From positions 1 to 37,366 of the forward strand of contig USRS01000010.1 of assembly GCA_900557165.1 (NCBI GenBank): DNA of 37,366 bases, in the 5' to 3' direction. Position 1 is the first letter of the stretch; every line of letters begins with the position of its first letter. The translations under genes were made by a program, and so were the position numbers. The notes under the pieces were generated by a model. It worked only from the letters and a program-made list of their open reading frames with translations, ran no database searches and was not told the origin of the DNA. The DNA is from an uncultured Clostridium sp. GTDB lineage: Bacteria; Bacillota; Clostridia; Peptostreptococcales; Peptostreptococcaceae. This document shows, in pieces, positions 32,705 to 37,366 of this stretch.

Positions 32705-33557
32705 AAAAATTAACTATATTTCTTACGGTTATATCCATTTGTTCATCGCTACTAATCAAAGCTTCTCCATCTCCACTGTAAGTTCCATAATTTGCAAATT
32801 GAGAGTGGTTTGCTCCTTCTATTTCTATATATTTAGTATCTTTTGGAAGTCGTTCTTTTGAATTAATTAATTCTTTATAATCTACAACATTGTCTTTACT
32901 TCCCCATAAAGATAATATCTTGAAACCTAATTCACTTATATTTTCTCTAGGATATGATGATATAAATACTATACCTTCAATATTTTTATTGTTAATGGCA
33001 TAATTAGAAGCTACTGTTCCTCCTAATGAATCTCCTCCTATAACCCATTTTGTAATCTCTGGATTATTTTTTATCACATCATCTGCTTTATTTTCTCCAA
33101 AACTTGCATAATTAAAAGGCATATCTACAGCTACTACTTTATAACCATATGATGCAATCATATTACATAGTTTTGCATAAGATGATGAATCTACTCTTTC
33201 ACCTGGATAAAATATAAATCCTTTTGTTGCATTTACATTTGTAGGAGTAAAGTAAGTATAATCTCCATCAGTTTTAACTTCTACTTTAGAATTACTTTCT
33301 AAGTATTTCATATCATAACTTTGTAAAGAATAACCATTGCTTAACCATATGAAAAAACCTATTATAGATACAGTAAGTACAAATAGAAGAACAAACAATG
33401 CTTTCTTTATTGATTTAACTCTATTTTGTCTTTCTTCTTCTCTTTTCTTTTCTGTATAATCTTCCTCATTGTAAAGCAAAGGTCTTTCTAATTCCATTGT
33501 AATACTAAAAGTGTCATACATATTTTTGCTACTTGACTTTGCTTTCTTTTTTTTCAT
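32688..33557 (-). CDS. Membrane-anchored alpha/beta hydrolase
   Basis: 289 aa. A charged cytosolic N-terminus (1-51) and one TM helix (52-71) place the hydrolase domain outside the membrane. Catalytic residues are Ser177 in the nucleophile elbow GGDSLGG, Asp222 (WGSKDN) and His251 (GANHSQFANYG). The last segment is typical of Abhydrolase_5 proteins often seen in Firmicutes. The substrate is unknown; a lipid or wall-linked ester is plausible for an outward-facing enzyme. TGGAGGG lies upstream of the ATG. Confidence 0.85.
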   Translation of the reverse strand: MKKKKAKSSSKNMYDTFSITMELERPLLYNEEDYTEKKREEERQNRVKSIKKALFVLLFVLTVSIIGFFIWLSNGYSLQSYDMKYLESNSKVEVKTDGDYTYFTPTNVNATKGFIFYPGERVDSSSYAKLCNMIASYGYKVVAVDMPFNYASFGENKADDVIKNNPEITKWVIGGDSLGGTVASNYAINNKNIEGIVFISSYPRENISELGFKILSLWGSKDNVVDYKELINSKERLPKDTKYIEIEGANHSQFANYGTYSGDGEALISSDEQMDITVRNIVNFLYNIH

Positions 33558-33708
33558 ATTATCCCTCCAAATTCCTTAACTACATTATATTTTAACATAT
33601 AAATTTAATCATTTCATCTTAATAAATATTAATAAATACATCAAATTTCTTATAATTATAAGTTAAATGTAGTTTAATATTATAAAAAAATTATCTTAAA
33701 TATAACAT

Positions 33709-33752
33709 AAGAGATATAAAAAAGTATATTATGCAACTTTTTTATATCTCTT
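33709..33752 (-). terminator. Terminator after the zinc-ribbon gene
   Basis: Perfect 17-bp stem (33709-33725 / 33736-33752), 10-nt loop, AAGAGATAT foot. It ends the two-gene zinc-ribbon unit, though the T-run on the minus strand is short. Confidence 0.7.
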
Positions 33753-33760
33753 AATGATAA

Positions 33761-34426
33761 TTATTTTATAGTATTTTCTTCATGACTTTTTAAAAATTCT
33801 CTTCCCTTTTTTTCTAAAAAAGTATCATCCTTTGTCTTTTCATCTATATCTATATGATTATTTAGTATGTTTTCTTCGTAAGTTTCCTCATCAAGAAAAT
33901 CTTTTTTATTTTCATGTAATATATCAACTTTTTCTATTTCTTCACTTGTGTCAAAAGCAAATTCTTCATCATCACAATTTTCTTTTTCTTTATAAGTATA
34001 TTGTATTTCTTCTATTTTATTACCACAACAAGAACAGAATTTCGAATCTTCATCTATTTTTTGATTGCAATTTGGACAAATAATATATGATACTTCATCT
34101 TTTATTAAACTTTTCCCACATTGGGGACAAAATTTTTCATTTTTTAATGCCACATACCCACATTCACAAGTCGTTTTATTATTTTCATTTTCAATATTTT
34201 TAAGTTGCATATATTTAGTATATATTTCTATATCATAGTTTTTTATTTCTTCACATATTTCATTAAAATCTTTATCATGAATTTCATTTTTTCTTATTTT
34301 ATCAAAAGTCATTATTCCAAGTTTTAATAAGGATTGTGACTTTAAATCTTCATACTCATTTATACTTTTTTTAATTTTTATTTTTTCTGACTCTTTTTGT
34401 ATATTAGATAACTTCATATCTTTCAT
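33761..34426 (-). CDS. Double zinc-ribbon cytosolic protein
   Basis: 221 aa. A helical N-terminus (1-80) is followed by two zinc ribbons: C87/C89 with C100 and C103 (FCPQCG), and C117, C120 with C131, C134 (CPNCNQKI...CSCCG). An acidic C-terminal tail of about 80 residues follows. There is no TM helix. Its start overlaps the end of the upstream polytopic zinc-ribbon gene by 23 bp, with GGAGG inside that gene, so the two are translationally coupled and may form a complex. I do not know the function. Confidence 0.8.
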   Translation of the reverse strand: MKDMKLSNIQKESEKIKIKKSINEYEDLKSQSLLKLGIMTFDKIRKNEIHDKDFNEICEEIKNYDIEIYTKYMQLKNIENENNKTTCECGYVALKNEKFCPQCGKSLIKDEVSYIICPNCNQKIDEDSKFCSCCGNKIEEIQYTYKEKENCDDEEFAFDTSEEIEKVDILHENKKDFLDEETYEENILNNHIDIDEKTKDDTFLEKKGREFLKSHEENTIK

Positions 34427-35801
34427 CTTTTTCCTCCAAATAATTAAATATATTTAATTTATAGCCAACTAAAGTCATTACAAAACTATATACAAATGAC
34501 ATTATTATTCCCATTATAAAATTAAATCCCATTTGCATTGCACTTATAGAAGATAACATAGACGCTGCATTGTCTCCTATATATAAAGTTGTTAATAAGC
34601 CAATTGCTCCCATAATTGCTGCATAAGATGCACTAAAAATTACTACTGGTTTTATATCTTTACTTTTATACTTACTTTCTAATTTACAACCTACAATTAT
34701 AAATATTAAAGCTGATAGTGCTATCAATGCACCTAAAAGTAAAGTTATATCTAATGATAAACTTGATTTAAATAAAGATATAAGAGATATTGTCATACTT
34801 CCAATATGAACTGGTATTAAATTTGAAAATGCCCATAAATACACAGCTATTTGACTTAATACTACTGCCATTGATGTGTTGCTAATATAATTATTTAATC
34901 CTAATTCATATATATAATTTATATTTGCAAAATTTAGTAGCGATAATATTATTAAAGTTAAAACATACCCACCTAATATAACTTTAAGAGATAATTTTAT
35001 AGCATAAACTATAGAATTTTCTTTTTCATATTCTTTTTTTAGACCCATAAATAAAATAGAAATAAATCCTATAATAAATCCTTTTATAAAAGTACTTATT
35101 GTGCTAAACCCAAGGTAAATTCCATACCCATATTGTCCAAATCCACTTGATAAGCTAACTTCAACTTGTGAAAATTTAGCTAAAACAACTAATAAAAGTG
35201 CATATATTAATGCTACAGATAAAGAATTTTTTAAATGTATTAAAAAAGAAGTATTTCTTTTTTTCATAAATAATCTATATGATAATATAAATGATACTAC
35301 TGGCAAGATTAATAATAATAAAAATCCAAAATTAACACTTGATTGACTGCTATTCATAAATAATGACATTATTATATCTACAGTTGCCATATTGCCAAAT
35401 AACATAATATGTACCGGATTAATTAATTGGCTTATTTGATCATTTCCTCCAACTATTAATAATTTTATTATTACAGAGAAAATATATAATATTACAAGTG
35501 CTACTACAGATGTTTTTAATCCTGTAATTAAATCAAAACTTGATATTATATTATTTAAATTACTTCTTTCTTCTTGTTGATTTATAAATTTTTCCCTTTT
35601 ACTTTTTACATTTTCTAAAATTTGACCGCAATTTTTACAGTAAATATCTTTTTTATTTACTAAGCTTTCACATTTAGGACAATAATTAATATTTTCCTTT
35701 TCTATGGTAAAATAATTATTATTTTTTCTTGCATTTATTTTTCCATCTTTTTTCGAGTAATTGCAATATTTGTTTTCTATGATGTTTTCTTCCATCTCCA
35801 T
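34404..35801 (-). CDS. Polytopic membrane protein with N-terminal zinc ribbon
   Basis: 465 aa. The zinc ribbon has C41, C44 (YCPKCE) and C55, C58 (YCKNCG) in the cytosolic N-terminus. About ten to eleven hydrophobic helices fill residues 95-455. This zinc-ribbon-plus-TM layout is common in Firmicutes and mostly uncharacterised. AGGAGGG lies 10 nt before the ATG. Translational coupling with the double-ribbon gene suggests one membrane complex. Transport, stress sensing and membrane-bound chaperoning are all open. Confidence 0.8.
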   Translation of the reverse strand: MEMEENIIENKYCNYSKKDGKINARKNNNYFTIEKENINYCPKCESLVNKKDIYCKNCGQILENVKSKREKFINQQEERSNLNNIISSFDLITGLKTSVVALVILYIFSVIIKLLIVGGNDQISQLINPVHIMLFGNMATVDIIMSLFMNSSQSSVNFGFLLLLILPVVSFILSYRLFMKKRNTSFLIHLKNSLSVALIYALLLVVLAKFSQVEVSLSSGFGQYGYGIYLGFSTISTFIKGFIIGFISILFMGLKKEYEKENSIVYAIKLSLKVILGGYVLTLIILSLLNFANINYIYELGLNNYISNTSMAVVLSQIAVYLWAFSNLIPVHIGSMTISLISLFKSSLSLDITLLLGALIALSALIFIIVGCKLESKYKSKDIKPVVIFSASYAAIMGAIGLLTTLYIGDNAASMLSSISAMQMGFNFIMGIIMSFVYSFVMTLVGYKLNIFNYLEEKDERYEVI

Positions 35802-35948
35802 CTTAATTTCTCCCTCCTGACTTGCTTCTTTATTAATTATTCTCTTACTTTATACATGGATTATAACAAAGTTTTCTTAATTGTACCTTAATTGATTCTT
35901 AATATTTTACTAAATTTTTCTACCCTAAAAAAACACTTTACACTACTT

Positions 35949-36806
35949 TTAATTTTCATTTAAAAACTTCATTAAATCTGCATAAGATTTTTTAGCATCT
36001 TCATATCCTTCATTATATAAAGCCTTTAATTTATCTTTATTTTTTTCTACTCTACTTATATTTACAGGTGATTTAGGTTGAATTACAAATACCTTTCCTT
36101 CTTTTCTTTTTTCTTCAATAAAATCTAGAGTTTCATTGTACACTTTATATCTATTTGCTATAGCTTTTATAAGATTAGGGTATTTTTTATATTTTAATTT
36201 CATAATAAATAAAAATTTTGGTTTACTTTTTCTATAATTTGAATCTCTTGTCAATATAACAACATTTTTTTCATGATTGTCCTTAATAGATTTTTTGATT
36301 GGTATTGAATCAGTAATTCCTCCATCTAGATATTTTTTATTATTTATCTCAACCATTCTAGAAAGTAGTGGAAGCGAGCTTGATGCTCTTACAGCAATTA
36401 TATCTTTTTTCATTTCATTTAGTTTTATATATTCTACTTTTCCACTTTCACAATTTGTAACTACAGAATAAAAATTTCCATCAACCTTAAATTTATTAAA
36501 TTCATCATAATCATATAACTCCAATTTATTTGGAATTATATCATATAGCATTTCAGCCCCAAATAAATCCCCTGTTTTTATCAAACTTCTTAAGCTGCAA
36601 TATCTTTTATCATTGATATAATCTAGAGTTATCTTCATGGACCTACCAATTTGTTTAGAAACATAACTTGTAACATGACAAGCTCCCGCTGATACTGCAT
36701 AACAATCATTAAAATATAGATTTTTCTCCATAAAAAAATCTAATACTCCTGCAGTATAAACACCTCTCATACCGCCGCCTTCAACAACAAGTCCAATATC
36801 TTTCAT
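35949..36806 (-). CDS. Patatin-like phospholipase
   Basis: 285 aa from ATG 36806; an in-frame GTG at 36821 overlaps the AAGGAG site, although the spacing to the chosen ATG (14 nt) is long. The patatin fold has the oxyanion hole GGGMRG (10-15), the nucleophile Ser39 in AVSAG and the dyad Asp161 in DGG. The first Gly of GxSxG is Ala, which is seen in this bacterial subfamily and need not kill activity. It is close to the YjjU/RssA-type predicted esterases. There is no signal peptide or TM helix, so it probably acts on the inner face of the membrane. Monocistronic. Confidence 0.88.
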   Translation of the reverse strand: MKDIGLVVEGGGMRGVYTAGVLDFFMEKNLYFNDCYAVSAGACHVTSYVSKQIGRSMKITLDYINDKRYCSLRSLIKTGDLFGAEMLYDIIPNKLELYDYDEFNKFKVDGNFYSVVTNCESGKVEYIKLNEMKKDIIAVRASSSLPLLSRMVEINNKKYLDGGITDSIPIKKSIKDNHEKNVVILTRDSNYRKSKPKFLFIMKLKYKKYPNLIKAIANRYKVYNETLDFIEEKRKEGKVFVIQPKSPVNISRVEKNKDKLKALYNEGYEDAKKSYADLMKFLNEN

Positions 36807-36912
36807 ACGTATTATATTCACTCCTTATTTTATAATATGTAAAATATAATTCTTATTATTAATATAGTCAAGCAATCCTAATTTTTCAAAAAATATAATT
36901 TGCTTGCAATTT

Positions 36913-36950
36913 AAAATGACTTATTATAATTATTTATAATAAGTCATTTT
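36913..36950 (-). terminator. Terminator after asnS
   Basis: Perfect 17-bp stem AAAATGACTTATTATAA with its complement (36913-36929 / 36934-36950), 4-nt loop, TTTT on the minus strand. It starts about 12 nt past the asnS stop. Confidence 0.85.
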
Positions 36951-36962
36951 ATTTAAATATTA

Positions 36963-37366
36963 TTAGAATTCACAGTTTTTAGGAGTTCTTGGGAATGGTA
37001 TAACGTCTCTTATGTTTGATACACCTGTTAAGTACATTATCATTCTTTCAAATCCTAAACCAAATCCTGAGTGAGTAGCAGTACCGAATTTTCTAAGTTC
37101 TAAGTACCACCAGTAATCTTCTTTATTTAAACCGAATTCTTCTATTCTTTCTAATAGAACATCTTCTCTTTCTTCCCTTTGAGATCCACCGATGATTTCT
37201 CCAACACCTGGAACTAATAAGTCCATAGCTCTAACAGTTTTTCCATCTTCATTTAATCTCATGTAGAATGCTTTTATATCTTTTGGATAATCAGTTACAA
37301 ATACTGGTGCTTTGAATATTTGTTCAGTTATATATCTTTCATGTTCAGTTTGTAAATCAATTCCCC
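36963..37366 (-). CDS. asnS: Asparagine-tRNA ligase, C-terminal end (cut by window edge)
   Basis: The frame is open from the right edge to the stop at 36963 (about 134 residues). The visible part is the class II synthetase catalytic core: an entry reading [20 protein letters not shown], then [53 protein letters not shown] and the motif 3 end [20 protein letters not shown] followed by TPKNCEF. This C-terminus is that of AsnRS rather than AspRS. Start and anticodon-binding domain lie outside. Confidence 0.95.
   Translation of the reverse strand, partial: GIDLQTEHERYITEQIFKAPVFVTDYPKDIKAFYMRLNEDGKTVRAMDLLVPGVGEIIGGSQREEREDVLLERIEEFGLNKEDYWWYLELRKFGTATHSGFGLGFERMIMYLTGVSNIRDVIPFPRTPKNCEF

Overview
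The window is chromosomal DNA from a low-G+C, spore-forming member of the Clostridia. The base composition is very AT-rich, and Shine-Dalgarno sites of the AGGAGG/GGGGGA type precede nearly every gene. It carries a spoVB-type sporulation gene, orphan small clostridial proteins and SH3-3D cell-wall proteins. A Peptostreptococcaceae relative (Paraclostridium/Paeniclostridium/Clostridioides type) is my best guess, but I could not test it. No rRNA, tRNA, CRISPR array, intact prophage or insertion sequence was found.

Layout. 1-1134 is the truncated 3' part of an osmoprotectant ABC ATPase (opuCA-like). 1310-9757 is a housekeeping block on the minus strand: rpsB and tsf (ended by a terminator), then pyrH, frr, a PASTA-like small protein, uppS and cdsA (terminator plus a repeat-like insert), then dxr, rseP and ispG (terminator). 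It links translation, UMP synthesis, undecaprenyl and phospholipid precursors and the MEP isoprenoid pathway. 9956-13449 holds a D,D-carboxypeptidase, a pentapeptide/zinc-finger two-TM ion channel, an unknown 64-aa gene and a CarD-like regulator. 13621-14184 is a decayed phage family-A DNA polymerase.

14336-23217 is an envelope region. It contains a VanW-domain protein, a membrane-anchored pseudokinase, an AI-2E-type permease, a bactofilin-like membrane protein, two SH3-3D secreted proteins and several tiny genes that are easy to miss. Upstream of the VanW gene and of one 3D gene I see direct repeats matching the WalR box, which would tie them to wall homeostasis. A 56-aa gene at 19197-19367 sits behind a near-consensus promoter with one LexA-like box in its spacer and two more just downstream, so it looks SOS-controlled.

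23504-32648 holds a DIP1984-like protein, a divergent glutamine amidotransferase / omega-amidase pair whose two promoters mirror each other in a 16-bp inverted repeat, an HTH-ImmA-like regulator lacking its HExxH motif, a divergent pair of tRNA-editing enzymes (AlaX and YbaK/ProX), moaC, an ECF sigma/anti-sigma pair and spoVB. 32688-37366 holds an anchored alpha/beta hydrolase, two zinc-ribbon proteins (one polytopic), a patatin-like lipase and the 3' end of asnS.

Functions come from family motifs read by eye. Promoters and operators are pattern matches. No database search, folding program or alignment was run.
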